A stretch of 64,000 nt of DNA, from NCBI RefSeq assembly GCF_020511155.1, contig NZ_CP041216.1, positions 2,170,001 to 2,234,000 of the forward strand, in the 5' to 3' direction. This DNA is from Shewanella glacialimarina. Its GTDB lineage: Bacteria > Pseudomonadota > Gammaproteobacteria > Enterobacterales > Shewanellaceae. The translations under genes were made by a program, and so were the position numbers. The stretch's first letter is position 1, and each line of letters starts with the position of its first letter. The notes beneath the pieces were generated by a model. The model was not told the DNA's origin, did not search any database, and saw only the letters and a program-made list of their open reading frames with translations. This document shows, in pieces, positions 45,036 to 54,383 of this stretch.

Positions 45036-45671
45036 ATGTTGTTGCGCAAGTTAGTTGTTTTGGGGATCACATTATGCTCATTTAGTGCCTTTAATGTGAT
45101 GTCTGACACAGTTTCGTTAGAATATAATAGTTTTTACAATCCACTTAAGCGGGTTAATAAAGGCAGTTATCCGAATGTTGAATTAGCATTTAGTGTTCCA
45201 AAATCAGATAATTGTAAAATTATTTCAGGAAATATTACTACTGAGTCTCAATCATTTCCGCTAACGTATACTCAAGAGCAGCGTATATATATCCCATTCA
45301 ATGAAGATTTAAAGTCGAATCGTGGCTTAATTAATATCGAAGTGGAGGGTGATTCTAGTCAGTGCGGTATAGCAATGCAGGTTAGAGCGCGTGAAGCACT
45401 TAGCGAATATCGCAATAATGAATTGCAATTAGTGTTAAATGACATGAATGGTCTGCTTGACTCTTTACAAGGCTTTCCAATGAAGTACTTTAGAAAACCA
45501 CTGTCTGGTTTAACATTTGAGTTTGCGAATAATAAACCCATCATTATGACGTTGAACGGCGAGACTCAGCAGATTAATGAACACTTTACCTTAGGCAGTG
45601 AAAAGATCGCATCCTTGATACATTTAACATTTTCGGAAAAGCCAAGTGTAGTAAGCCCTTGGGTTAATTAA
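45036..45671 (+). CDS. DUF2987-type exported protein
   Basis: About 211 residues with an N-terminal signal (LLRKLVVLGITLCSFSAFNV). The mature part starts VSLEYNSFYNPLKRVNKG, which fits the DUF2987 pattern as I recall it in Shewanella and Vibrio. Two Cys residues may form a disulfide (DNCKIISG, SSQCGIAMQ). CAGGA precedes the ATG at 45036; 18 more upstream codons are open but would overlap the yvcK control region. Periplasmic, function unknown. Confidence 0.75.
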   Translation: MLLRKLVVLGITLCSFSAFNVMSDTVSLEYNSFYNPLKRVNKGSYPNVELAFSVPKSDNCKIISGNITTESQSFPLTYTQEQRIYIPFNEDLKSNRGLINIEVEGDSSQCGIAMQVRAREALSEYRNNELQLVLNDMNGLLDSLQGFPMKYFRKPLSGLTFEFANNKPIIMTLNGETQQINEHFTLGSEKIASLIHLTFSEKPSVVSPWVN

Positions 45672-45771
45672 TTTTGATAATGGCTTAGCTATTTTTATAG
45701 GTGCCGAATTGAATTGCCAGTTCAATGGAATATAGCTGACTATCATTGCACGCAACATAGATCAGAAAAAC

Positions 45772-45799
45772 AAAAAGCCCTGAACTCACAGGGCTTTTT
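45772..45799. terminator. Bidirectional terminator between DUF2987 gene and ttcA
   Basis: AAAAAGCCCTG, loop AACTCA, CAGGGCTTTTT, between two convergent genes. Confidence 0.88.
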
Positions 45800-45815
45800 A
45801 TTAAGTGAATATTTT

Positions 45816-46760
45816 TTATGGTTTAAATGTCGTCACAATATTAATGCGCTGTGCAGCATCAAGATCAATATGCCCATTGTTGCTAATATCTAGAAAATCA
45901 AACGCGGGTAAGTCAGACTCAGCAACATCACCTTTTAATGGGGCGTCAGCATCGCGTTGTAAACTTGAAAAATCAAATTGGTCGCGATCAACACCTTGGG
46001 ACGGCGCAGTATTTTGCATCGCAGTAAAGATGGTTTCAATTCTGCCTGGATACAGTTTATCCCAAAGATTGAGCATATCTTTAATTGCACCGCGTTTTAA
46101 GTTTTCCTGTGATCCACATAGATTACACGGAATAATTGGAAACTCTTTTAAACTCGCATATTCCGCAATATCTTTTTCACGACTATATGCTAAGGGTCTA
46201 ATCACCATGTTAGCACCGTCATCAGAAAGTAACTTAGGTGGCATTGACTTCATTCTACCGCCATAGAACATATTTAAAAATAATGTTTCTATGATGTCAT
46301 CCCTATGATGTCCCAAGGCAATTTTTGTCGCGCCAATACGCTGGGCAAAACCGTACAAGGTACCACGACGTAACCTAGAACATAAAGAGCAGGTGGTTTT
46401 ACCTTCAGGTATTTTATCTTTAACGATAGAGTAGGTGTCTTTCTCTAGAATGTGATACGCAATGCCTAGCTTATCCAAATAGGCAGGTAAAACGTGTTCT
46501 GGGTAACCTGGCTGTTTTTGGTCAAGATTGACGGCAACAATATTGAATGAGATTGGCGCTCGTTTCTGAAGCTTAATTAAGATATCAAGCATGGCATAGC
46601 TGTCTTTGCCGCCAGATAAGCAGCACATGACTAAATCACCTTCTTCAATCATGTTGTAGTCAGCAATTGCACTACCAACTTCGCTACGTAAGCGTTTCTC
46701 CAGCTTGGTCATACGGGTGATATTCTGTTTAACTTGATCGAGTTGTTCTACTTCAGACAT
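45816..46760 (-). CDS. ttcA: tRNA cytidine(32) 2-sulfurtransferase TtcA
   Basis: [4Fe-4S] enzyme that thiolates C32 of certain tRNAs. 314 residues (E. coli 311). The PP-loop ATPase motif is [15 protein letters not shown]. The cluster CxxC is [17 protein letters not shown], with a second pair in [14 protein letters not shown]. The C-terminus extends past the core with an acidic stretch. The gene is preceded by a structured leader just upstream of its start, and by uspE in the same direction. Confidence 0.96.
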   Translation of the reverse strand: MSEVEQLDQVKQNITRMTKLEKRLRSEVGSAIADYNMIEEGDLVMCCLSGGKDSYAMLDILIKLQKRAPISFNIVAVNLDQKQPGYPEHVLPAYLDKLGIAYHILEKDTYSIVKDKIPEGKTTCSLCSRLRRGTLYGFAQRIGATKIALGHHRDDIIETLFLNMFYGGRMKSMPPKLLSDDGANMVIRPLAYSREKDIAEYASLKEFPIIPCNLCGSQENLKRGAIKDMLNLWDKLYPGRIETIFTAMQNTAPSQGVDRDQFDFSSLQRDADAPLKGDVAESDLPAFDFLDISNNGHIDLDAAQRINIVTTFKP

Positions 46761-46766
46761 AAAAAT

Positions 46767-46822
46767 GCGCCCAGTAACTGTGTGTTTCAGGGCGCGTATT
46801 ATTCCAGTAATATGTTACTGGG
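46767..46822 (-). promoter_or_regulatory. Competing hairpins between uspE and ttcA (possible attenuator)
   Basis: In minus direction: CCCAGTAAC (46814-46822), TTACTGG (46804-46810), GCGCCC (46790-46795), GTTACTGGGCGC (46767-46778), then ATTTTT and the ttcA ATG. The first element can pair with the second, or fully with the fourth. The third pairs with the end of the fourth to make a hairpin followed by T's. It could simply be a uspE terminator. Confidence 0.5.
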
Positions 46823-46849
46823 TAAAGTAGAACTCAAAGATAGCCTGAG

Positions 46850-47779
46850 TTAATCAGCTAAAGGTGACTTGTAACCATCGGGTTTGAGCGCTAATAAATC
46901 ACAATTTAAGCTATCAATAACATGTTCAGCAGTATTACCTATTAATGCGGCTGAAAAACCAGTACGGCCAACTGTACCTAAAATAACTAATTCAGCATCC
47001 AGTTTTTCAGCAAGTTCAGGGATAACATCCTCTGGTAATCCTTCTTCAACATGACAATTTTCATAATCAATATTGTATTCTTGGGCAATATAACGAACGC
47101 GTTCTTCATGCTGGACTCTGACACTGTTGTTATAGGCATTGGCATCAAAGTCTGGTAGTTCAATGGCAAGGTTAACCGGCGTACCAGGATAGCCATTGAC
47201 CAGATGAACATCGGCTGAAAACTTAACCGCTAAGTCTTGTGCATAACGTATAATCTTACCGTTTAAGTTTTGCTGATCTTCATCTTCTGATGCGACATTA
47301 ATGGCACAGAGGATTTTTCCTGCAACTGGCCAAGCGTGTTCTTTTACCATTAAGACCGGTTGCGGAGCTTTACGCATAAGATGCCAATCTGTCGGGGTAA
47401 AAATAACCGCTTTCAGTTTGTCATGCGCGTGAGTGCTTTTAACAATTAAGTCGTAATCCCCAGCAATAGCATGATTAATGACAGATTCAAAAGGGCGGTT
47501 ATGCCAAACAACCTGACAATCAATAATAATGTCAGGATTGTTGGTTTGTAAAATCAGCTCATTAAGCCAGGCGGTGCGTTGATCAATAACACCTTGTCGC
47601 ATGGCTTCTCTTTCTTGGGCTGACAGTATTGAAGTCATTTCATAGGAGAAATCAAAAATAGATAAGAAAGCGGTAATCTTAGCTTGGCTTTTTGAGGCTA
47701 GCTCAATGGCTCTGTCTAGTGCTGCTTGATGGTCTGTTGTAGGGTTAATAATAACCAGTATTTTTTTATATTCCTTCAT
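46850..47779 (-). CDS. uspE: Tandem universal stress protein UspE
   Basis: 309 residues with two Usp domains in tandem, starting KKILVIINPTTDHQAALDRA and at about residue 155 GKILCAINVASEDEDQQN. The second domain shows the ATP-type ending ELVILGTVGRTGFSAALIGNTAEHVI, written here in part only as GTVGRTGFSAALIGNTAE. The gene sits just downstream of etrA on the same strand, matching E. coli fnr-uspE neighbourhood. GGAGG stands four bases before the ATG. An FNR-like box lies upstream, so EtrA may control it. Confidence 0.93.
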   Translation of the reverse strand: MKEYKKILVIINPTTDHQAALDRAIELASKSQAKITAFLSIFDFSYEMTSILSAQEREAMRQGVIDQRTAWLNELILQTNNPDIIIDCQVVWHNRPFESVINHAIAGDYDLIVKSTHAHDKLKAVIFTPTDWHLMRKAPQPVLMVKEHAWPVAGKILCAINVASEDEDQQNLNGKIIRYAQDLAVKFSADVHLVNGYPGTPVNLAIELPDFDANAYNNSVRVQHEERVRYIAQEYNIDYENCHVEEGLPEDVIPELAEKLDAELVILGTVGRTGFSAALIGNTAEHVIDSLNCDLLALKPDGYKSPLAD

Positions 47780-47852
47780 ATAACCTCCAAAGCCTTTAAA
47801 TTTAGTGAGTTAGTAATATATATTAGTATCACCTTTTACTCATAAATATAAC

Positions 47853-47866
47853 TTGAACTAGATCAA
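47853..47866. promoter_or_regulatory. FNR/EtrA-like box upstream of uspE
   Basis: TTGAACTAGATCAA, one change from TTGAT-N4-ATCAA. A GATACT hexamer at 47825-47830 on minus would put the start near 47818 and the box at -41.5, with a 39-base leader. Confidence 0.6.
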
Positions 47867-47876
47867 ATAATCATCA

Positions 47877-48629
47877 TTAAGTGGCGATCCGCGCATGTCC
47901 TGCCAGCAATCCTAATGCTTGATGATCCATTATTGAAATGTATTTACCATTGACTTCAATGAGACCTGATTTTTGAAAACGGCCTAATAAACGGCTTATA
48001 GTTTCAACAGTTAATCCAAGATAATTGCCAATATCACCACGAGTCATGGTGAGTCTAAATTCTTTAGGTGAAAAACCACGACTACCAAAACGATTGGCTA
48101 AATTATTAATAAAGGCCGCAAGACGTTCTTCAGCATTTTTCTTTGATAACAATAAAATCATTTCTTGATCGCTCATGATTTCACTGCTCATTAAACGCAT
48201 AATTTGTTGGCGTAATTTGGGCATGACACCAGACAGCTCATCTAAGGTATCGTAGGGGATTTCGCATACCATAGATGTTTCTAATGCTTGAGCAAAACTT
48301 TGATGAATTTGCGAGTGAATACCATCAAAACCTATAACATCACCCGCTAGATGAAAACCGGTAATTTGTTCATCACCTTGTTCGGTAATGGTATAACTTT
48401 TAATTGTACCGGAGCGAATAGCGTATAATGCCCGTAGGTTGTCACCGGATTTAAAAATCTGATCGCCTTTCTGAATCGGTTTTTTACGTTCGATAATATT
48501 ATCCAGTTTATCGAGTTCTGAATCATTCAATGTGAAAGGAATGCAAAGTGTCGACATGCTACAGTCATGACAATGAATAGCATTACCCCCAGAATTTGGA
48601 CGGCGAACTTTGTTTTGATCACTTGGCAT
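47877..48629 (-). CDS. etrA: FNR-type oxygen-sensing regulator EtrA
   Basis: [4Fe-4S] transcription factor of anaerobic metabolism, 250 residues as in E. coli FNR. The N-terminal cluster Cys motif is [10 protein letters not shown]; a further Cys lies at [12 protein letters not shown]. The cyclic-nucleotide-like domain is [21 protein letters not shown] in part. The helix-turn-helix reads [20 protein letters not shown], with Glu-x2-Ser-Arg that reads TTGAT half-sites. AGGAAC precedes the ATG. It is followed by uspE and preceded by the cbb3 assembly genes, whose operon promoters carry its likely sites. Confidence 0.97.
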   Translation of the reverse strand: MPSDQNKVRRPNSGGNAIHCHDCSMSTLCIPFTLNDSELDKLDNIIERKKPIQKGDQIFKSGDNLRALYAIRSGTIKSYTITEQGDEQITGFHLAGDVIGFDGIHSQIHQSFAQALETSMVCEIPYDTLDELSGVMPKLRQQIMRLMSSEIMSDQEMILLLSKKNAEERLAAFINNLANRFGSRGFSPKEFRLTMTRGDIGNYLGLTVETISRLLGRFQKSGLIEVNGKYISIMDHQALGLLAGHARIAT

Positions 48630-48687
48630 AATGGTTCCTAAATCATATCAACATTATCATGGTAAACTAAATCAAATTGGCCAGCCA

Positions 48688-49374
48688 CTAAAGTTGATAA
48701 ATAGCGACGTAGATAGTCTGTAAACCAAAACCAATCAGTAATAAGCCACTTATGATTCTTACCGATTTTCTCTGTACCCAATTTGCTAATTTTTTTGCTG
48801 CAAGTCCTGCTGTTAACAATGCAGGTAGGGTGCCTAAGCCAAAAGCTAGCATAATAAGGCCACCTTGAAGTGCACTGCCTGAAGCCACTGACCAAGTCAA
48901 CGTACTGTAAACTAAACCACAGGGTAACCAGCCCCAAACCATACCCGCAAGTATGGCTTGGCTAGGGTGCTGAATAGGTAGAACCTTCTTTGTTAAAGGT
49001 TGTATTACCGCCCATAAGCCTTTACCTATTTTTTCAACATAAACAATACCAAACCAAATTTGAGCAATGTATAAACCGGTAATAATCATCATAATACCGG
49101 CAAAAAAGCGTAAATATAAAAGGTAGTCGTCCACGGCAAACATTGCGCCAAGTGCTGCAGTGCTACCGCCAACAATACTTCCTGCAATGGTATAGCTTGT
49201 GATGCGGCCAAGATTATAACTCAGCAAAAAGCTTAACTGATTTGCCAGCTGATTACCTGCACGATTAGGAAGGTTAGCTGAAAAGGCGCCTATCAAGCCA
49301 CCACACATACCAAAACAATGTGCCGCACCCATTAAGCCAACTAAAAAAGCTCCGACAAAGTTAAATTCAATCAC
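48688..49374 (-). CDS. TauE/SafE-like membrane protein of the cbb3 assembly cluster
   Basis: 228 residues with about six TM helices. It starts FVGAFLVGLMGAAHCFGMCG, whose His/Cys/Met-rich first helix is characteristic of the COG2836 group found beside ccoS, and continues with the repeat-like GMVWGWLPCGLVYSTLTW. Copper or sulfur handling for oxidase assembly has been proposed for this group, but no substrate is shown here. The GTG start overlaps the ccoS stop (GTGA). Last gene of ccoH-ccoI-ccoS-this. Confidence 0.85.
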   Translation of the reverse strand: MIEFNFVGAFLVGLMGAAHCFGMCGGLIGAFSANLPNRAGNQLANQLSFLLSYNLGRITSYTIAGSIVGGSTAALGAMFAVDDYLLYLRFFAGIMMIITGLYIAQIWFGIVYVEKIGKGLWAVIQPLTKKVLPIQHPSQAILAGMVWGWLPCGLVYSTLTWSVASGSALQGGLIMLAFGLGTLPALLTAGLAAKKLANWVQRKSVRIISGLLLIGFGLQTIYVAIYQL

Positions 49375-49592
49375 AAAGGAATCTCTGGTTTTTCATCACT
49401 ATCTTTATGTTTGGCGTTATCGGAATGTGAGAGCTGTTTAGCTTGTTGTTGATTGTCATCATCAAATAAAATTGACACACTTTGTCTGTCCAAATCGTCA
49501 AATTGTTCACTTTTAACGGCCCAGAAAAATACACCCACAGCGATTAATACAAATACCATCGCAATCGGGATTAATACATAAATAATAGTCAT
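49371..49592 (-). CDS. ccoS: cbb3 oxidase maturation protein CcoS
   Basis: 73 residues: one N-terminal TM helix (IIYVLIPIAMVFVLIAVGVF) then FFWAVKSEQFDDLDRQSVSI, the family signature, and an acidic tail longer than usual. CcoS is needed for cofactor insertion into CcoN. It overlaps ccoI by four bases and the TauE-like gene by four. Confidence 0.94.
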   Translation of the reverse strand: MTIIYVLIPIAMVFVLIAVGVFFWAVKSEQFDDLDRQSVSILFDDDNQQQAKQLSHSDNAKHKDSDEKPEIPL

Positions 49593-51985
49593 AATTTAAG
49601 CCTTAGCAGTCGTAAACTGTTACTAACAACAATGATAGAACTTACCGACATACCGATAGCGGCAATATAAGGCACCACATGTCCGGTGACCGCAAGCGGT
49701 AAAATAATCACATTATATCCAAAAGCCCACGCTAAGTTTTGTTTAATAATTCGATTGGTATATTTTGATACTGTAATAGCGTCATTGAAACGGGAGAGGT
49801 GGTCGCCAAGCAAGATTAGATCGGCACTGTTTTTGGCTATTGCGCTGCCACTTCCCATTGCAACCGAAATATTCGCTCCAGCTAAAACCGGAGCATCATT
49901 TATTCCATCACCAAACATTGCAACTTGTTTGGTTTGCTGTAACTGGTTAATTAAATCTAACTTTGATTGTGGGCTCAGTCCTGAGTGCACATCAGTAATG
50001 CTAAGCCGCTGGGCTAAGAAATAAGCATGACCAGAACTGTCTCCTGTCGCCATACTTACCCCAATAGATTGATCTTTTAAGGTTTGAATCACTTTTTGAC
50101 TGTCAGGCCTAATGTCATCGTTTAATTCAAATGAAGCCACCAACTCATTAGCAATACTCAAATATACATGTTGATGCTCAACACTTTTATGATTAGGCAG
50201 ATGTTCAGTTTCTTGCAAACAAAAAGCTAATGACCCTAACTTAATGGGCCTACCTTTTAAATACCCTTGAACACCTTGGCCTACTTCATGACGTATGTCA
50301 TCAATAACCTGATTAATATCGTGGTAAGGGATAAACACCTGCGCAATAGGGTGCAATGAACCTTGCTCTAATGTAGCCGCTAAAGATAAAGCACTACTTT
50401 GATCAATATCTGCAAATAATTGCACAGAGCCCAACGACAGTTTACCGCATGTCAATGTGCCTGTTTTATCAAATACAACATGATTGATGTTAGGCAGTTT
50501 TTCAAATACACCGGACTTTCGAGTAATGATGCCTAATTTAGTAAAAATTGCTGTGGCACAAGTTACTGCAGTTGGCGTAGCTAGAGCAAGTGCACATGGG
50601 CAAGTAGCCACTAAAACAGATAGGGTCACCCAAAATGCATCTTCAGGCGAAATTTGTAGCCAAATAAAATAGGTGAGGGTAGCAATAGTTAAAATAGTGG
50701 CCGAAAAATAGCGAGCTAATCTATCTGCTAATAAGGCAATGTTAGGCTTATTATTAGAGGCAAACTCTTGTAATCGAATAATTTCCGCAACCAATTGATC
50801 TTGGCCTAAGGCAGTCACTTCAACTTCAATTGGTTGGTCAACATTGATTGTACCAGCATAAACCTGCTGATTAGCTTGCTTTAAAACCGGCATTTGCTCA
50901 CCTGTGAGCATAGATTCATTAAGACTTGATAAACCTTTAGTAATGATGCCGTCTGCCGCAACAATATCGCCAGGGCGAACTAAGATAATATCGCCCACTT
51001 TAAGTCTTTTTGCTGCAACCTCTATTGCTTGTCCATCTTGCATAACATGTGCAGTGACAGGTACCAGCTTATGTAAGTTACTTGAGCTAACAGATGCTTT
51101 TTGTTTTGCTTGCTGCTCGAAGTAGCGCCCCAATAACAAAAAGAAAGTAAACATAGAGACGGATTCAAAATACACTTCGCCATTACCATTAACCGTTGCT
51201 ATGCAACTTGCTATGTAAGCACCTGCAATGGCAATGGACACAGATAAGTCCATGTTCAATTTACCTAACAGTAGGCTGCGAATAGCGCTAAAATAAAAAG
51301 GCTGTGCAGAGTAGAATACTACCGGAGCGGCAAATATCATGCTTACCCAGCGAAAGTAATCCCTAAGTTCCACATCTAAAGCTGAAAAATAGCCTGAATA
51401 TAAGGCGAGGGCAAACATCATGACCTGCATGGTTGCAAAACCCGCTAAACCTAAACGCAGCAAAAATTTTCTGCTTTCTGCTTTACTGAGTTTTTCTTGG
51501 TCATCAACTTGATAAGGTGCCGCCTGATAACCAATGTCGCTGATTTGTTTTAGTATGTGACTTAACTCAACATCGTCAGCATGCCAAGTTACTATGGCGC
51601 GTTGAGTGGTTGAGTTAACATTAATGCTGGCAACACCTGATAAGGTTTTAACTTTATGCTCAATTAGCCAGGCACACGCAGCGCATGTTATACCATCAAT
51701 AGATAAAGATAGGCTTTTAAGGGTACCCTGTTGGTGTACTAAATCCTGCTGTACTTCGGGTAAATCATAAGCACTGAATTGATTTAATCCCTCTGGAATG
51801 AGCGAACTTTGCTTATTGCCCGGCTCGCTTCTAAATCGATAATATTTAGTTAATCCTGCATCGATAATCGCCTGAGAAACCGCCTGACAACCTGGGCAGC
51901 ACATTAGCTGTACTTGCCCATCAATGATTGTGGTGAATTTATCTGCGGTTAAAACCGCTTCATTACAATGAAAACATGATGTCAT
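49589..51985 (-). CDS. ccoI: Copper-exporting P1B ATPase CcoI
   Basis: Moves copper out of the cytosol for the CuB site of cbb3 oxidase. 798 residues. The N-terminus has CFHCNEAV and CCPGCQAV, then a heavy-metal domain with GITCAACAWLIEH. Core motifs are VATCPCALALATPTA (metal site), VFDKTGTLTCGK (phosphorylation) and FGDGINDAPVLA. About eight TM helices. It follows ccoH by 15 bases and overlaps ccoS. Confidence 0.97.
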   Translation of the reverse strand: MTSCFHCNEAVLTADKFTTIIDGQVQLMCCPGCQAVSQAIIDAGLTKYYRFRSEPGNKQSSLIPEGLNQFSAYDLPEVQQDLVHQQGTLKSLSLSIDGITCAACAWLIEHKVKTLSGVASINVNSTTQRAIVTWHADDVELSHILKQISDIGYQAAPYQVDDQEKLSKAESRKFLLRLGLAGFATMQVMMFALALYSGYFSALDVELRDYFRWVSMIFAAPVVFYSAQPFYFSAIRSLLLGKLNMDLSVSIAIAGAYIASCIATVNGNGEVYFESVSMFTFFLLLGRYFEQQAKQKASVSSSNLHKLVPVTAHVMQDGQAIEVAAKRLKVGDIILVRPGDIVAADGIITKGLSSLNESMLTGEQMPVLKQANQQVYAGTINVDQPIEVEVTALGQDQLVAEIIRLQEFASNNKPNIALLADRLARYFSATILTIATLTYFIWLQISPEDAFWVTLSVLVATCPCALALATPTAVTCATAIFTKLGIITRKSGVFEKLPNINHVVFDKTGTLTCGKLSLGSVQLFADIDQSSALSLAATLEQGSLHPIAQVFIPYHDINQVIDDIRHEVGQGVQGYLKGRPIKLGSLAFCLQETEHLPNHKSVEHQHVYLSIANELVASFELNDDIRPDSQKVIQTLKDQSIGVSMATGDSSGHAYFLAQRLSITDVHSGLSPQSKLDLINQLQQTKQVAMFGDGINDAPVLAGANISVAMGSGSAIAKNSADLILLGDHLSRFNDAITVSKYTNRIIKQNLAWAFGYNVIILPLAVTGHVVPYIAAIGMSVSSIIVVSNSLRLLRLKL

Positions 51986-52000
51986 TAGGCACAGCTCGGG

Positions 52001-52480
52001 TTAGTTTAACCAATACTCAACGTTATCTGTTATATCTATACGTTGCTGAATGCGCCATGTAGCATCAAAACCTTCAATACGAATTTCCCAAGGGCCCATA
52101 ATAGACTCATCTAGCGGGATCCGATAAATACCTGAACCATCAGCAGTCACTTTTAAATCAATATCTTGTGTTTCAAGCGTTCTGTGATAAAAATTGATAC
52201 TCAAAGCAGCTGTATAGGCGGGGCCTCCGTGCTGGGTTATCTCAATCATATTGTCATTAATTTTCGCTAAATACTGCATGCCAATTTTTTTTGCATGGTT
52301 TATTTTACGTAAATCTTGGTTAATGGCTTTGCCTTCTTTGTAGTATTCTTCTGCCACTAATGAGTCAGAGTTATCTAAGGCGATATACAATAAGTTAAAG
52401 CTGGCAATAACGGCACAAAGTGGCAATATGATTAAAAACCAGGGCCAAAACTGCTTATACCAGGGTTCAATATCTGACAT
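52001..52480 (-). CDS. ccoH: cbb3 oxidase assembly protein CcoH (FixH family)
   Basis: 159 residues, with WYKQFWPWFLIILPLCAVIA giving the single N-terminal TM helix and a periplasmic FixH domain after LVAEEYYKEGKAINQDL. FixH proteins are needed for stable assembly of cbb3 oxidase. First gene of the assembly unit, separated from ccoP by a terminator. The frequent partner ccoG is not between them. Confidence 0.92.
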   Translation of the reverse strand: MSDIEPWYKQFWPWFLIILPLCAVIASFNLLYIALDNSDSLVAEEYYKEGKAINQDLRKINHAKKIGMQYLAKINDNMIEITQHGGPAYTAALSINFYHRTLETQDIDLKVTADGSGIYRIPLDESIMGPWEIRIEGFDATWRIQQRIDITDNVEYWLN

Positions 52481-52544
52481 GGAAATTCCTAATTTAGTAT
52501 TATTTCTGTTACGTTATTTTACAGGTTAACTGCTTAATTATCAC

Positions 52545-52577
52545 TTAAAAAAAAGGCCTCGTTTGAGACGAGGCCTT
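52545..52577 (-). terminator. Terminator after ccoNOQP
   Basis: On minus: AAGGCCTCGT, loop CTCAA, ACGAGGCCTT, then a run of T's. It lies 20 bases past ccoP and separates the structural genes from ccoH. Confidence 0.88.
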
Positions 52578-52596
52578 CACTATTACAGTTATGTAA

Positions 52597-53571
52597 CTAT
52601 TTGTTTGATAAACTATATACGTAAGCAGTTATTACGTGAACTTTCTCTTCACCTAATATATCTTTCCATGCTGGCATCACACCGGCACGACCGTATTTTA
52701 TCGTATGAATAAAATCATCACGACTACTGCCATATAACCAAATATTGTCAGTTAAGTTAGGCGCACCGATGAACTTATTACCGCCACCGTCCATGCCATG
52801 ACAAGCAAAACAGCCTTTCATAAATGAACCTTGGCCTTGCGCAGCAAGTGTTTCATCATGTTCACCACCAGACAGCTTAACCACATATTCAGCTAAACCT
52901 TTAAACTCGCTTTCTTCAATGGGTAAACCACCTTTAGGGGGCATCATGCCATTACGACCATTCATCAATGTAGTCTTAATGTCTGTTAATTCACCACCAT
53001 ACAGCCAGTCTTTATCTGTAAGGTTAGGGAAGCCCTTTGAACCACGGGCATCTGAGCCATGACATTGTGAACAGTTTTGTAAAAATAGACGACCACCTAC
53101 TTTCAGTGCTTCTTCATTTTTTACTAGCTCTTCTAAAGGTGTCGCTAAATAGGCATCAAAAATTGGGCCGTATTTTTCGTCAGCATGTGCCACTTCACGG
53201 TCATACTGAGATAAACGGTTTTCAGCTTTTGCAGCTTCCAACGCAGCGGCAGAATCAATTTTTATACCTTGTTCTGTACCAATGCTTTGGTTTGAACTGG
53301 TCCAGCCAAATAGGCCTTTATAGTTACCAAGTCCTGGGTACATGGCTAAATAAATCAGACCAAAAACGATAGTAATATAGAACATATAAGCCCACCACTT
53401 AGGTAGTGGGTTATTGAGCTCTTCAATACCATCGAAACTATGGCCCATTGATTCGCCTTCTTCAATGCCGGTATTATTTTGCGACATTTTACGAAGGATG
53501 AAAAAACAGCCTGCAATCACGATTAGTGTGAGTACGGTAATCCAAATACTCCAGAAGTTACTCATAATCAT
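52597..53571 (-). CDS. ccoP: Cytochrome c oxidase cbb3 subunit III (dihaem)
   Basis: 324 residues. Two N-terminal TM helices (IWITVLTLIVIAGCFFIL and WWAYMFYITIVFGLIYLAMY) anchor a periplasmic dihaem part with haem motifs CSQCH and CFACH. Axial Met candidates occur in GRNGMMPPKGG and RAGVMPAWKD. The ATG overlaps the ccoQ stop (TAATG); a second ATG lies two codons on. It passes electrons from the bc1 complex toward CcoO and CcoN. Confidence 0.97.
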   Translation of the reverse strand: MIMSNFWSIWITVLTLIVIAGCFFILRKMSQNNTGIEEGESMGHSFDGIEELNNPLPKWWAYMFYITIVFGLIYLAMYPGLGNYKGLFGWTSSNQSIGTEQGIKIDSAAALEAAKAENRLSQYDREVAHADEKYGPIFDAYLATPLEELVKNEEALKVGGRLFLQNCSQCHGSDARGSKGFPNLTDKDWLYGGELTDIKTTLMNGRNGMMPPKGGLPIEESEFKGLAEYVVKLSGGEHDETLAAQGQGSFMKGCFACHGMDGGGNKFIGAPNLTDNIWLYGSSRDDFIHTIKYGRAGVMPAWKDILGEEKVHVITAYVYSLSNK

Positions 53572-53750
53572 TACTTCTGCTCTCCTGAGTCTTGCGACTT
53601 TGTTGGTTTTTCATCATCTGCGAATACTAAGTTAGCCGCTTCGTCAAATTTCGACTTGCTGTGCTTACTGTATGCCCAGAAAAAAATACCCACAAACGTC
53701 ACCATTACAATAATGGTTAAAATGCCTTGAAAAGTGCCGTAATCCATCAT
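53571..53750 (-). CDS. ccoQ: cbb3 oxidase small subunit CcoQ
   Basis: 59 residues: MMDYGTFQGILTIIVMVTFV begins with one TM helix, followed by FFWAYSKHSKSKFDEAANLV, and a hydrophilic acidic end. This is the expected small subunit IV between ccoO and ccoP. GTAGGAGG precedes two adjacent ATGs (53750 and 53747); either may be used. Its stop overlaps the ccoP start, so translation is coupled. Confidence 0.93.
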   Translation of the reverse strand: MMDYGTFQGILTIIVMVTFVGIFFWAYSKHSKSKFDEAANLVFADDEKPTKSQDSGEQK

Positions 53751-53756
53751 TACCTC

Positions 53757-54371
53757 CTACTTGAGTGCGTGACCCAAAGACTGTAAGTATGCGATTAGTG
53801 CATCCATTTCTGTTTTGCCTTCAACCGCTTTTTGAGCACCGGCCAGTTCTTCTTCGGTGTAAAGTTTATCTTCAGGATGAAAATTACTTAAAATCTCCAT
53901 TTTCTTCTGGGTCAACTTACCGTCTAAGATATTGTCCATAAGCCAAGGAAAACCTGGCATATTTGACTGAGGTACCACATCGCGAGGATTGATTAAATGC
54001 ACTTCATGCCATTTGTCGCTATAACGACCACCAACACGTGCAAGATCAGGACCTGTACGTTTAGAACCCCATTGGAAAGGGTGATCCCAAACAGATTCAC
54101 CAGCAACAGAATAGTGACCGTAACGCTCAGTTTCGGCACGTAAAGGACGGATCATTTGGCTGTGACAGTTATAACAACCTTCACGAACGTATATATCGCG
54201 ACCTTCAATCTGTAATGCAGTATAAGGAATTAATCCTTCTACTGGCTCAGTGGTATCTTTTTGAAAGATAAGCGGGGTAATTTGCACTAAACCACCAAAA
54301 CTAATGGCGATAACAGTAAATATACCGAGCAAACCGACATTTTTTTCAATTAACTCATGACTAAATTTCAT
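53757..54371 (-). CDS. ccoO: Cytochrome c oxidase cbb3 subunit II (monohaem)
   Basis: 204 residues. One TM helix ([20 protein letters not shown]) and a single haem c site CYNCH in [18 protein letters not shown]. An axial Met candidate is in [15 protein letters not shown]. It lies 12 bases after ccoN and six before ccoQ. Confidence 0.97.
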   Translation of the reverse strand: MKFSHELIEKNVGLLGIFTVIAISFGGLVQITPLIFQKDTTEPVEGLIPYTALQIEGRDIYVREGCYNCHSQMIRPLRAETERYGHYSVAGESVWDHPFQWGSKRTGPDLARVGGRYSDKWHEVHLINPRDVVPQSNMPGFPWLMDNILDGKLTQKKMEILSNFHPEDKLYTEEELAGAQKAVEGKTEMDALIAYLQSLGHALK

Positions 54372-54383
54372 CGTATCTGCTCC

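Noticed and set aside
45805..46266. 153-codon plus-strand frame opposite ttcA
   Set aside because: Antisense shadow of the conserved TtcA C-terminal half; composition is not protein-like.
48638..48937. 99-codon minus-strand frame overlapping the TauE/SafE-like gene
   Set aside because: It lies in another frame over a gene with clear membrane helices and start/stop overlap with ccoS; no ribosome site or family pattern.
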